Assembly: GCA_022822005.1 (NCBI GenBank) | Contig: JAJECO010000092.1 | Coordinates: 1-63,455, forward strand | Length of the DNA stretch: 63,455 nucleotides | From: Candidatus Poribacteria bacterium | GTDB taxonomy: Bacteria; Poribacteria; WGA-4E; PCPOR2b | Direction of reading: 5' to 3' | Shown here: piece by piece, positions 1 to 6,851 of the stretch | How the letters are laid out: each line of letters begins with the position of its first letter | Position numbering within the stretch: position 1 is the stretch's first letter | Translations under genes and position numbers: made by a program | The notes under the pieces: model-generated | The model's database searches: none | What the model was told of the DNA's origin: nothing | Seen by the model: the letters and a program-made list of their open reading frames with translations, nothing else

Positions 1-21
1 AACATTCAGATACCTGTAGTT

Positions 22-37
22 CGGCGATTTATCGCCG
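22..37. repeat. Small perfect hairpin
   Basis: CGGCGAT and ATCGCCG flank a TT loop, giving a 7-bp perfect palindrome. No T-tract follows, so it is not an obvious terminator. It may be the end of a dispersed palindromic repeat. Confidence 0.45.
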
Positions 38-254
38 CAACCACCTGATGAAGGGTATCCCATCAGCATTTAAGATTCAAATGGGACCAATAAACGGGGT
101 TGAACACAGATTTCTATCCTTTTTCCTCTTTTTATCTGCCCTGATGTATCGGGATAAACTTCAATCAGCGAAATCTGCGTTCCTATCTACTCTTAGAAAT
201 GAAGTGCATAACTCCTATTTCTGTAATAAATTCTCGGTATCTGCGTTTTATTTA

Positions 255-284
255 TTGCAATGGGACGCCGTAATATGTTAAAAT
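255..284 (+). promoter_or_regulatory. Candidate sigma-70 promoter for the XRE-ImmA operon
   Basis: TTGCAA (255-260) and TAAAAT (279-284) are separated by 18 bp and lie about 95 bp upstream of the XRE start. The hexamers match consensus at 4 and 5 of 6 positions. The call is from sequence only. Confidence 0.4.
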
Positions 285-291
285 AAGAATC

Positions 292-334
292 ACAATCGTT
301 AGAAAGATGTGGGAGCACGGTTTTCTGCGATTGT
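292..334. promoter_or_regulatory. Inverted repeat, candidate XRE operator
   Basis: ACAATCG (292-298) and CGATTGT (328-334) are perfect 7-bp inverted arms 29 bp apart. They sit just downstream of the candidate promoter and 43 bp before the XRE gene. Repressors of this class often bind their own leader, so autoregulation is plausible, but this is inference. Confidence 0.3.
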
Positions 335-377
335 TACACCCATCGTTTTTTACTTTAACTTATGAGAAAGGAGTATT

Positions 378-713
378 ATGATTATGTCTGTTTCAGCACG
401 TATCAAAAGACGTCGTTCTAAACTCGGAATGACGCAAACACAACTCGCCAAAGCAGCAAAACTAACACCTGCGGCGATTTCACAGTTTGAATCTGGTGCT
501 CGTAAACCGGCGTTCGACACACTTTCGAGCCTCGCCGATGCGTTGAAAGTTACTACAGACTACCTGCTCGGCAAGAAGGAGCATGGCTACGATGATCTTT
601 TAGCGGATCCGAGAGTCAGCGTTATGTTTAGAGGTATCATGGAACTTTCGGAGAAAGATAAAGACTCGATGCTCGAATTCTACCAATTTCTTAAAGACAA
701 AAACGGAAAATAG
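378..713 (+). CDS. XRE-family helix-turn-helix transcriptional regulator
   Basis: This is a small DNA-binding regulator of 111 residues. Residues about 5-62 form a lambda-repressor-like HTH: TQTQLAKAAKLTPAAISQFE is the helix-turn-helix and the following KPAFDTLSSLADAL is typical of the HTH_3 family. The remaining 45 residues are a charged helical tail that may be a dimerisation or partner-contact segment. An AAAGGAG ribosome site lies just upstream of the ATG; a second in-frame ATG at 384 is possible. The next gene, 29 bp downstream, encodes a zinc protease of the ImmA/IrrE class. In known ImmR-ImmA pairs the protease cleaves the repressor under stress, so this protein is the likely substrate. 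No integrase or phage genes are nearby. Confidence 0.88.
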   Translation: MIMSVSARIKRRRSKLGMTQTQLAKAAKLTPAAISQFESGARKPAFDTLSSLADALKVTTDYLLGKKEHGYDDLLADPRVSVMFRGIMELSEKDKDSMLEFYQFLKDKNGK

Positions 714-742
714 AACAGTTTAGAAGGATCTGTTGTACAGCT

Positions 743-1618
743 ATGAATCAGAGGCCTTCCCAAAAAGATCAGATTGCAAAACAGGTATCCTCAAACCCCA
801 CCTTGGAAGCCGCTGAGGGTGCGCGACAGTTGTTGCGTGAACTAAATATTCAGGGAATCCCGATCCAACCGCGAGAAATTGCGGAACGACTACAAATCGT
901 CGTCTGGGAACGTGAAATGGAAAGCCGGTACGATGGTTGCTTGATGCGGGTCGGTGATACTTGGGGTATCCTGCTCAACAACCTGATTCAATCACAGTCT
1001 AGAAAGAACTTCACTATTGCTCATGAGTTAGGGCATTACTACTTAGAGAGAGGGCAAATTTCTGCTACAGATCATAAAGACACGGTGGCGGAATTTGTCC
1101 CTCAGCACCGCTGTCAGCGCGAAGATCTACGCGGATTTGATTCGCACCGATTGGAGGAGCAACGTGCCAATCAGTTCGCAGTCGAGCTGCTGATGCCCTC
1201 TCCCATTTTCCGAGCAGACGCTGCAGATCTGCCTGAAATCGGTTTGCCCGCGATTGAAGCCCTTGCGGAAAAGTATTCGACCTCTTTGACCAGCACAGCC
1301 ATTCGCTACACCCGCCTAAGTTCGCATGTCTGTGCGATTGTCCTGTCTGAGGGTGGTCAGATCAAATATTTTGCGTATTCAGACCGCTTTCGTCAAAATA
1401 GCGATTGCTATCTTGCGAAAGGCAAACCCCTCCATCCCGATTCGGTTGCAGCCCCGCTTGCCAAAGGCAGCTTCACAAAGGTCAAAGAACGTCAAGGGAA
1501 AGTTCCGTTGGCCCATTGGTGTTCGACCCAATCAGATCAACCCCTGGTTGAGCAATCCCGCCGATTATCCCGTATGAACCAAGTGCTCTCATTTCTCTGG
1601 TTGCCGGACTCACCTTGA
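743..1618 (+). CDS. ImmA/IrrE-family zinc metallo-endopeptidase
   Basis: The product is 291 residues. The HExxH zinc motif, HELGH, is at residues 94-98 in the context FTIAHELGHYYLERG. A later EEQRANQFAVELLMP block (about 138-152) carries the probable third zinc ligand, as in the DUF955/IrrE peptidase domain. The C-terminal 110 residues are an additional domain with no motif I can name. Characterised relatives (ImmA of ICEBs1, IrrE/PprI of Deinococcus) relieve repression by cutting an XRE regulator, which is encoded directly upstream here in the same orientation. The pair probably forms one stress-responsive regulatory operon. The target promoter is not identifiable from this window. The gene immediately downstream begins 40 bp later and could be cotranscribed. 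Confidence 0.9.
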   Translation: MNQRPSQKDQIAKQVSSNPTLEAAEGARQLLRELNIQGIPIQPREIAERLQIVVWEREMESRYDGCLMRVGDTWGILLNNLIQSQSRKNFTIAHELGHYYLERGQISATDHKDTVAEFVPQHRCQREDLRGFDSHRLEEQRANQFAVELLMPSPIFRADAADLPEIGLPAIEALAEKYSTSLTSTAIRYTRLSSHVCAIVLSEGGQIKYFAYSDRFRQNSDCYLAKGKPLHPDSVAAPLAKGSFTKVKERQGKVPLAHWCSTQSDQPLVEQSRRLSRMNQVLSFLWLPDSP

Positions 1619-1658
1619 CGCTGTGACGTAACCCGTGGAACTCTTGAGGAGAGATTCG

Positions 1659-2918
1659 ATGTCACAAGCTTTTCGCGTTGCCGCTATCGTAACCACCTTT
1701 TTTCCGAACAGTCACGCCGGCGTAATAGTTCCCAAATTCCTACGCGGCTTTCCCACGGACGATGGCCTAATTGCGCCGCGTACTCACCTTGCTTCACTCT
1801 TCATCGATCAAATTCATCAAAATGATGTCGGGCGACAAATCGCGCACGAATATGACATCCCCATCTACGAGAGTATCCGTGCTGCGCTCACGCTCGGCGG
1901 GGAAAGTTTGGCTGTAGATGCGGTGCTGCTTATCGGTGAGCATGGTGACTACCCACGCTCTGTCCTCGGTCAAGAGATGTTGCCGCGGCGATACTTCTTT
2001 GAGCAAATCTGCGGTGTGATTGCTGAATCCGATCGCCCCATTCCCATCTACAACGACAAACATCTCTCCTACCGATGGGACGATACCCATTGGATGTACA
2101 CAACCGCCCAGCAACTTGAAATACCATTCTGGGCAGGATCGGCCCTACCGGTAGCATGGCGTCGCCCGAACTTTGAGCATCCGCTTGGCGAATCGATTGA
2201 TGAAGCCTTGGCTATTGGGTTTCACATGATTGAGCGCTACGGCTTCCATGCGCTGGAAAGTCTACAGTGTCAAGTAGAACGGCGACAGGGTGGCGAAACG
2301 GGTGTTCGTTCAGTGCAATGCCTGTCTGGCGATGAGGTTTGGCGTGCTGCCGATGAAGAGCGATGGGCGACTGAACTCGCTGACCATGCCCTCGGCACGA
2401 TTGAGGAGGGACCCGGGCGTCTCGACCCTTCGCAGGTTGAAGATCCACACGTCTTTCTAATTGAGTACTGCGATGGGTTAAAGGGTGCGGCATTGATGTT
2501 GGGCGATAACGGCTATGTCCGAAAGTTCGCCTACGCAGCCAAGCGCGACAGGACCATTAACGCAATGGAATATCACACCGATTCGGGACCAACGCACGCC
2601 GTTTTCAGCTATATGGGGCTGAATATCGAAGACTTCTTCCTAACCGGTATCCCACCCAGTCCGGTCGAGCGAACCTATCTGACCACTGGTATCTTAGAAG
2701 CGGGGATGCGTTCCCACGGCAGCGATGGTGCACAGATCGAAACCCCTCATTTGGCGATCCGCTATACGCCTGCCCAATCCGAACTTCAACGTCCCACAAG
2801 TACTCGCCCAACCGGTGCGTCCCTCTCATCGTGGGATATGCCGGAACCGGGATCCACTCCCGCTGCGGATTCAATCCCCATTGGGCGCGATGGAACGGTT
2901 CGTGGGCAGCGGCGGTAA
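1659..2918 (+). CDS. Gfo/Idh/MocA-like conserved protein of unknown function
   Basis: I choose the ATG at 1659 (419 residues) because GAGGAGAG lies just upstream; a GTG at 1635 is also in frame. The N-terminal half reads like a Rossmann fold: a hydrophobic first strand, then blocks such as AHEYDIPIYESI and VDAVLLIGEHGDYP. Further conserved-looking patches are NDKHLSYRWDD, FWAGSALPV and ERRQGGETGV. These blocks occur together in Gfo/Idh-like proteins of Planctomycetes-type genomes whose substrate is unknown to me. The last 55 residues after TPHLAIRYTP are rich in Pro, Ser and Thr and look unlike the rest; a frameshifted or read-through tail is possible. It follows the XRE-ImmA pair by 40 bp, but a functional link is unproven. 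Confidence 0.72.
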   Translation: MSQAFRVAAIVTTFFPNSHAGVIVPKFLRGFPTDDGLIAPRTHLASLFIDQIHQNDVGRQIAHEYDIPIYESIRAALTLGGESLAVDAVLLIGEHGDYPRSVLGQEMLPRRYFFEQICGVIAESDRPIPIYNDKHLSYRWDDTHWMYTTAQQLEIPFWAGSALPVAWRRPNFEHPLGESIDEALAIGFHMIERYGFHALESLQCQVERRQGGETGVRSVQCLSGDEVWRAADEERWATELADHALGTIEEGPGRLDPSQVEDPHVFLIEYCDGLKGAALMLGDNGYVRKFAYAAKRDRTINAMEYHTDSGPTHAVFSYMGLNIEDFFLTGIPPSPVERTYLTTGILEAGMRSHGSDGAQIETPHLAIRYTPAQSELQRPTSTRPTGASLSSWDMPEPGSTPAADSIPIGRDGTVRGQRR

Positions 2919-3054
2919 GGTTCCGGGTTCCCCGTATCGGACTATATCATCATCACACCACAATGTTCTACCGATTCACGTCGCCATGGCAATGTGACAC
3001 TACTCCTTCTATCTGTTTCTCTATCTGTATCCTCTCCAACGGTAAAAATAAAAA

Positions 3055-3088
3055 CAGGCTCAACTCTGTATTCAACAGAGCAAGCCTG
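3055..3088. repeat. Two-part stem-loop
   Basis: CAGGCT (3055-3060) pairs with AGCCTG (3083-3088), and CTCTGT (3064-3069) pairs with ACAGAG (3075-3080) around an ATTCA loop. The stacked helices are separated by a small internal loop. It lies 137 bp after the preceding gene. No T-run follows, so it is not a classical terminator. Confidence 0.5.
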
Positions 3089-3348
3089 CAATGAACTACA
3101 TGAAACAGATATTTTATTGACGTACTCCAAAAGCTGAAGCATTTGGATTCTTGTTAGGGAATCCACCTTCTAATTGTGCGGTCAACACGACTGCGAACCG
3201 TCGTTCGTCTTACTGTCGCTCTCACAAGGGACAACGCCCTGCCCCTATGTCAGCGTCTTTACCCTGCTTCCCGGTGCTGACAACCAAGAGAATTATAGCA
3301 ATTTCTATACTTAACATCAACAGAAAAACATGCTAAAGCAATCTGTAT

Positions 3349-3426
3349 CCCAAGCATAAATGCTTGGGCTTTAGACCTAAAGGGGTTTTCGGTAAGCCTA
3401 AGTTCCTCGGGTTTCAGTAGGCGAGG
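3349..3426. mobile_element. Cluster of three palindromes, possible IS200/IS605-type end remnant
   Basis: Three perfect palindromes follow one another: CCCAAGCA-TAAA-TGCTTGGG (3349-3368), CTTTAG-AC-CTAAAG (3369-3382) and CCTCG/CGAGG (3405-3426). Subterminal hairpins of this sort, with a GGGCTTTAG-type core, are typical of IS200/IS605 ends. No tnpA or tnpB reading frame is nearby, so at most this is a decayed end or a non-autonomous palindrome-associated element. Confidence 0.3.
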
Positions 3427-3473
3427 CATCCCTGGTCACGGTATCCTCTCGGACTTGCCCCGCGCAGCTCTTG

Positions 3474-4052
3474 TTACGAATTCCCGACAACCATACTCGC
3501 AAGCAGCTCTGGTAGCAATGCCCACCACCCATCTGCTGCGCTGATGTGCAACAGATGGGTATTGCCCGGCACATCATTCGCACCCAAACCGCGTTCGATA
3601 ACCTCCGTATCTGGATCCTCCTCCAACTGCTTGGCGAGCCTATCTTCCAATCGCTTCCGTGATCGGATTGCGGAGATGCCCACAAGTTCCACCGAAGGCA
3701 GGTCCAAGAGGAAATCTACGTTCCAATGCAAGGTTTTGCCCCGTCGAGGCAATAAATTCCCGTCTCCCAAATCACATGCAGCAAATCGGCTGAGCATCAC
3801 CTCTCGGATATGGTGTGCGGGTTGATCGCCGCTTCGCGTTGCGTGCCGAATCAGTCGCCGCGCCAACGTAGTTGCTCCCTTCTCTGCGAGTGCGGAGCCA
3901 ACATAAGCATATTCACCAGCAGGAAGTGAAATTAGCTTCCCTTTCTTGAACCGTCCAAATCGTAGTGTAGTGTCCTCTTTGAGACGAATCCGCAGGATAT
4001 ATGTTCCAGCCTGTGAATTATCGCCGATTATGACAATGCTCGGAATGTCCAC
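3474..4052 (-). CDS. DUF123 (GIY-YIG-superfamily-like) domain protein
   Basis: The product is 192 residues starting at a GTG (4052). The motifs GTYILRIRL, LPAGEYAYVGSAL, ARRLIRHA and KTLHWNVDFLLDLPSVEL are the signature of DUF123, a small domain found alone or fused to endonuclease III in archaea and bacteria and related to the GIY-YIG nuclease fold. The second half (EEDPDTEVIERGLGANDVPGNTHLLHI in overall pattern) corresponds to the usual C-terminal part of that domain, including the conserved GLGANDV-like turn. No catalytic activity has been firmly established for the family, so a nuclease role is only a possibility. It lies 51 bp downstream of the GNAT gene on the same strand. Confidence 0.75.
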   Translation of the reverse strand: MDIPSIVIIGDNSQAGTYILRIRLKEDTTLRFGRFKKGKLISLPAGEYAYVGSALAEKGATTLARRLIRHATRSGDQPAHHIREVMLSRFAACDLGDGNLLPRRGKTLHWNVDFLLDLPSVELVGISAIRSRKRLEDRLAKQLEEDPDTEVIERGLGANDVPGNTHLLHISAADGWWALLPELLASMVVGNS

Positions 4053-4103
4053 TGAATCACCAAATATGTCATCGGTTTACTTTAAACCAATCAGTCGACC
4101 AGT

Positions 4104-4547
4104 CTATTGGGGCAGTCTTTTCATCTGAAAATGTGTCGAATTTTCATCGACGATTGCAAACCCTAACCTTTGGTAGAAGGCAGTAGCACGCGTGTTAATT
4201 TTTAGCACCTGAAGCGTCACAGACTTTTGTTCACGGTTGGCATCGTCGATAATATCCCTCATGCACGCCGCCCCAATTCCCCTTCCTTGATACTCAGGCA
4301 GGATATAGATCTGATCCACCTTGAGCGTGTCAGGAGTGCTGGACGTTGATAAAAAACCAACATCGGTCCCGTTAAACTGGATAATGCGAAGATCCTGTGA
4401 AGCAAAACGCCGATCGTGGAGTTCTTTTTGATAGGTGTCATCCCAACCCCAGATCTGCTCCACATATTCTCGGAACGCTGCCTTCTTTACGGCAAAAACA
4501 AAGTCGCTGTCGATTGCCCCTGCCTCGCAAATCCTTAACCCTTCCAT
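4104..4547 (-). CDS. GNAT-family N-acetyltransferase
   Basis: This 147-residue protein carries the acetyl-CoA-binding loop QGRGIGAACM preceded by the strand VDQIYILPEYQ (motif A of GNAT enzymes), and the C-terminal motif B region INTRATAFYQRLGFAIVDEN with the usual Tyr and Phe. The size matches a single GNAT domain. The N-terminal half (FVFAVKKAAFREYVEQIWGWD) resembles small-molecule acetyltransferases rather than ribosomal ones, but the acceptor cannot be read from sequence. The start has AGAGGT upstream, and this overlaps the spacer after the broken GFA gene, only 9 bp away. The GFA remnant, this gene and the DUF123 gene therefore look like one minus-strand transcription unit. Confidence 0.85.
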   Translation of the reverse strand: MEGLRICEAGAIDSDFVFAVKKAAFREYVEQIWGWDDTYQKELHDRRFASQDLRIIQFNGTDVGFLSTSSTPDTLKVDQIYILPEYQGRGIGAACMRDIIDDANREQKSVTLQVLKINTRATAFYQRLGFAIVDENSTHFQMKRLPQ

Positions 4548-4556
4548 CCAAGACCT

Positions 4557-4952
4557 CTATGTTCCCCCGCGGGGAAATTTATGCAAGCCATCGGGGATCT
4601 TAGACCATGGGACTGCCATTTTGGTCCAGATTTCTCGTGTGGGTTGTAGATCTTCAGAATTGTCTAAGGTGCCCGCCTTAATAAACACCATATCGGGGTA
4701 ACGCGTGAACAGTTACGAACCGCATTCTGGACAAAATTCACGAATCTTTGTAATACCTTCGTCATTCGTAGATTCATATCCCTTGGTGTTTCCACTCAGT
4801 TGAAACGTGCTTGTTGGTACGCGAACTCCGACGTTGAAAGCGCTGCCCGTGACCCTACGGCAATCGTCACAGTGGCAATAGGTCACAGATAGAGGTTCCG
4901 AGTCACTTTTAAAACTGACCGCCCCACAAAGACGCCGACCTGTTTGTGGCAT
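4557..4952 (-). pseudogene. GFA-family (glutathione-dependent formaldehyde-activating-like) gene interrupted by an in-frame TAA
   Basis: The frame opens at the ATG at 4952 and encodes 79 residues with GFA landmarks: GRRLCGAV, YCHCDDCRRVTGSAF and FCPECGS. A TAA at 4713-4715 then stops translation. Reading on in the same frame gives about 52 more residues (LFTRYPDMVFIKAGTLD, ending HKFPRGGT) and a TAG at 4557-4559. Together that is 131 codons with one internal stop, the normal size of a single GFA domain. Relatives often have Gln, Pro or His after CGS, so one C-to-T change in CAA would explain the TAA. The first cysteine of the usual CxCGAV zinc motif is Arg here, which suggests decay. Sequencing error or stop read-through cannot be excluded. 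Confidence 0.8.
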
Positions 4953-5007
4953 TGGTAGCCTACCTTTCCAGATATCTGAAGTGCGTAAGCCGCTCCGATG
5001 TCACAAT

Positions 5008-5107
5008 ATGTCACATATTCTCACATATTTTGCATATTTTCGTTGGTCTTGGGGCGGACCGTTGATGAACATTAGCTTTGATTTTAATCAGATGTCACAT
5101 ATTCTCA
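5008..5107. repeat. Direct repeat ATGTCACATATTCTCA
   Basis: The 16-mer occurs at 5008-5023 and 5092-5107, 84 bp apart. Each copy is surrounded by further TCACATATT units (5022-5030, 5124-5132). The function is unknown; clustered regulator sites or a decayed microsatellite are both possible. Confidence 0.55.
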
Positions 5108-5203
5108 TGGATTATCACATTTCCTCACATATTTTTTACTTGAGTGTGCGTTTTAGTGCGTTTTAGTGAGGTGGTTTGGACTTCTGAACCCTGATTTATG
5201 CCG

Positions 5204-5348
5204 TTCCCCTGATACATCGGTTCCGTTCCGTTTCACCAGAATCCCAAGAATCGGGCGGTCCTCCCCGATAAACCGGGACAGGCGGGAGTCCGTGCCGAGA
5301 CTAGGTAGGCGGAACGGAACAGGTGGGATGTACCACTTATCAGGGGGA
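5204..5348. repeat. Fold-back element with inverted ends
   Basis: Perfect 11-bp inverted arms GTTCCGTTCCG (5220-5230) and CGGAACGGAAC (5310-5320) are nested inside CCCCTGAT (5206-5213) and ATCAGGGG (5339-5346). Between them lies a CCCGATAAACCGGGACAGGCGGG palindrome (about 5263-5287). The whole could fold into one long stem and resembles a small MITE-like element. Confidence 0.45.
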
Positions 5349-5515
5349 CTTATGAACTGGCTGCGTAAGTCCCAGGGTTGTCAGGATTATAGCTGATAGT
5401 CCCTTCTGCCATCTGTGATTGTTATTTTAACATATCGGAATGGTATATTGCAAGCAAGAAGTCAATCATTCCGCCAGGACTTACGCGGTTGGCTGCTTAA
5501 AGCCCCGTACCGTTT

Positions 5516-5553
5516 CCCCGATGAATCCCCGATAAATCGGGACAGGCGGGATT
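5516..5553. repeat. Dispersed palindrome, CCCGATAAATCGGGACAGGCGGG type
   Basis: The core CCCCGATAAATCGGGACAGG matches copies near 5263, 41875, 42185-42272 and 51886-51947. All copies are intergenic. Confidence 0.6.
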
Positions 5554-5624
5554 AAGAAATGCGCTGCTGCAAACTGAAGTGCGTAACTCTTAATAAAAAT
5601 AAGATTTTTCGCATGGAAGGCATA

Positions 5625-6689
5625 TTAGCCGAGCGCGCTTAGTACAGCATCACCGACCTGTGAGGTTGTGGATTGGCCGCCGAGATCCGGCGGGAGGGTT
5701 TCGCCCTTCTCGATCACCTGTAGCACAGCTGTGTCTATCGTGTCTGCTGCTTCCGTTTCCCCGATGAACCGAAGCATCATCGAACCAGAGGTAATCGCCG
5801 CCAGTGGGTTAGAGATACCTTGCCCCATAATATCTGGGGCGCTGCCGTGAACCGGCTCAAACATCGACGGGAAACGGCGTTGTGGATCGATATTCCCGCT
5901 CGGAGCCAGTCCCATGCTTCCGGTGATAATCGCGCCGATATCTGTCAGGATATCCCCAAACAGATTGCTCGCGACCACGACATCGAAATCCTCCGGTTTC
6001 CGCACAAAATCCATACACGCCGCATCCACGAGCAACGATTCCGTCTCTATGTCAGGGTACTTTTCCGCTACTCGCTCGAAGGCATTATCCCAGACGATCA
6101 TGCCATAACCCTGTGCGTTCGACTTCGTGACCGAGGTAACCTTGCGTTTCTTATTTCGGGCGCGCGCTTGCTCAAAAGCGTAGGTAATGACGCGCTCGCT
6201 GCCGTGGCGAGTGAATACACCAACCTGCACGCCGATCTCTTCGGGGAACCCTTGGTACTGAAACCCGCCGACGTTAGCATATTCGCCCTCCGTGTTCTCC
6301 CGTATCACCACCAGATCAATGTCCCAAGCCTCTTTGTCTTTAAGAGGTCCGTTGATGCCGGGAAAAAGCGTATTCGGTCGCTCACAAACATACTGATCGA
6401 ACCTGCGCCGGATAGGCAGTAAAAGCCCGTTGAGCGTCAGGTGGTCTTGGATGTCGGGATGTCCAACTGCGCCAAGATAAATCTGATTGAATTCCGCCAA
6501 TATATCGAGGGCATCGGGTGGCATCATGTGACCATGCTCAAAATAGTAATCTGAGCCCCAAGGAAATTCGACAAAGTCCCAGGTGATGTCATATCTGTCA
6601 GCGACAGCGTTGAGGACCTTGAGGGATTCCTCCATCACCTCGATCCCTATGCCATCGCCTCGAATAACTGCAATCTTGTATTTAGCCAT
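5625..6689 (-). CDS. Isocitrate/isopropylmalate-family dehydrogenase, tartrate or D-malate dehydrogenase type
   Basis: The 354-residue product is a full-length NAD-dependent beta-decarboxylating dehydrogenase. GDGIGIEV is at the N-terminus, the substrate-binding arginines lie in IRRRFDQYVCERP, the catalytic Lys is in VTSVTKSNAQ, and the metal-binding aspartates are in SNLFGDILTDIGA. The phrases IYLGAVGHPD and LTLNGLLLPIRR point to the TtuC/DmlA branch (tartrate, D-malate, 3-isopropylmalate) rather than true isocitrate dehydrogenase. There is no neighbouring leuCD, which argues against a leucine-biosynthesis role. AAGGAAGAC precedes the ATG. It lies 162 bp downstream of the ceramidase-like gene on the same strand. 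The exact substrate is uncertain. Confidence 0.88.
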   Translation of the reverse strand: MAKYKIAVIRGDGIGIEVMEESLKVLNAVADRYDITWDFVEFPWGSDYYFEHGHMMPPDALDILAEFNQIYLGAVGHPDIQDHLTLNGLLLPIRRRFDQYVCERPNTLFPGINGPLKDKEAWDIDLVVIRENTEGEYANVGGFQYQGFPEEIGVQVGVFTRHGSERVITYAFEQARARNKKRKVTSVTKSNAQGYGMIVWDNAFERVAEKYPDIETESLLVDAACMDFVRKPEDFDVVVASNLFGDILTDIGAIITGSMGLAPSGNIDPQRRFPSMFEPVHGSAPDIMGQGISNPLAAITSGSMMLRFIGETEAADTIDTAVLQVIEKGETLPPDLGGQSTTSQVGDAVLSALG

Positions 6690-6750
6690 GTCTTCCTTTC
6701 CAATAGTTCGAATTTAAGTTTATATCTGTCGTCCGTGCGGTGCGAATGAC

Positions 6751-6835
6751 ACGCGATACGTGAAACGTGAAACGTAATGTGTAAGAAGAATCGGTGTGCG
6801 CGGTGCGGTTAGAAACCGCACCTACCGGGCCTGGG
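6751..6835. repeat. 8-bp tandem GAAACGTG units and a GGTGCGGTT/AACCGCACC palindrome
   Basis: At 6751-6780 degenerate copies of GTGAAAC/GATACGTG lie in tandem. At 6802-6822 a GGTGCGGTTAGAAACCGCACC palindrome is followed by TACCGGGCCTGGG. The same palindrome recurs at 18171, 48790 and 51952. It lies between the dehydrogenase and the ceramidase-like gene and may separate them transcriptionally. Confidence 0.65.
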
Positions 6836-6851
6836 AGCAATGTGGTCGTGT

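Larger units (their letters stand above)
1..377. other. Left-edge intergenic region, no supported gene
   Basis: A 77-codon open frame at 48-281 has no ribosome binding site, low-complexity hydrophobic composition and no recognisable motif, so I do not call it. The stretch holds a perfect short hairpin at 22-37, a TATCGGGAT-type repeat fragment near 148, and the candidate promoter and operator of the downstream XRE gene. Confidence 0.6.
2919..3473. other. Intergenic region with hairpins, no supported gene
   Basis: Short open frames on both strands lack ribosome sites and family motifs. The stretch contains a two-part hairpin (3055-3088), a minus-strand TGCTATAAT motif (3292-3300) and a cluster of palindromes (3349-3426). 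The segment 3120-3300 is GC-rich and oddly structured and may be the scar of a lost mobile element. Confidence 0.55.
4953..5624. other. Repeat-rich intergenic region, no supported gene
   Basis: No convincing coding frame is present; the 76-codon frame at 5166-5396 is built across repeats. The region holds a direct repeat of ATGTCACATATTCTCA, a fold-back structure (5204-5348), two CCCGATAAATCGGGACAGGCGGG-type palindromes, and GAAGTGCGTAA motifs near 4978 and 5576. It looks like a landing zone for small repeats. Confidence 0.6.

Noticed and set aside
48-281. 77-codon open frame at the left edge
   Set aside because: No ribosome site, no motif, AT-rich low-complexity composition, and it crosses repeat fragments.
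2942-3166. 74-codon minus-strand frame
   Set aside because: It spans the hairpin and has no motif or ribosome site.
5166-5396. 76-codon frame
   Set aside because: It runs through the fold-back element and palindromes; the protein is compositionally odd and has no family.
5820-6422. 200-codon plus-strand frame
   Set aside because: It lies wholly antisense to the dehydrogenase gene, which has clear motifs in every part.
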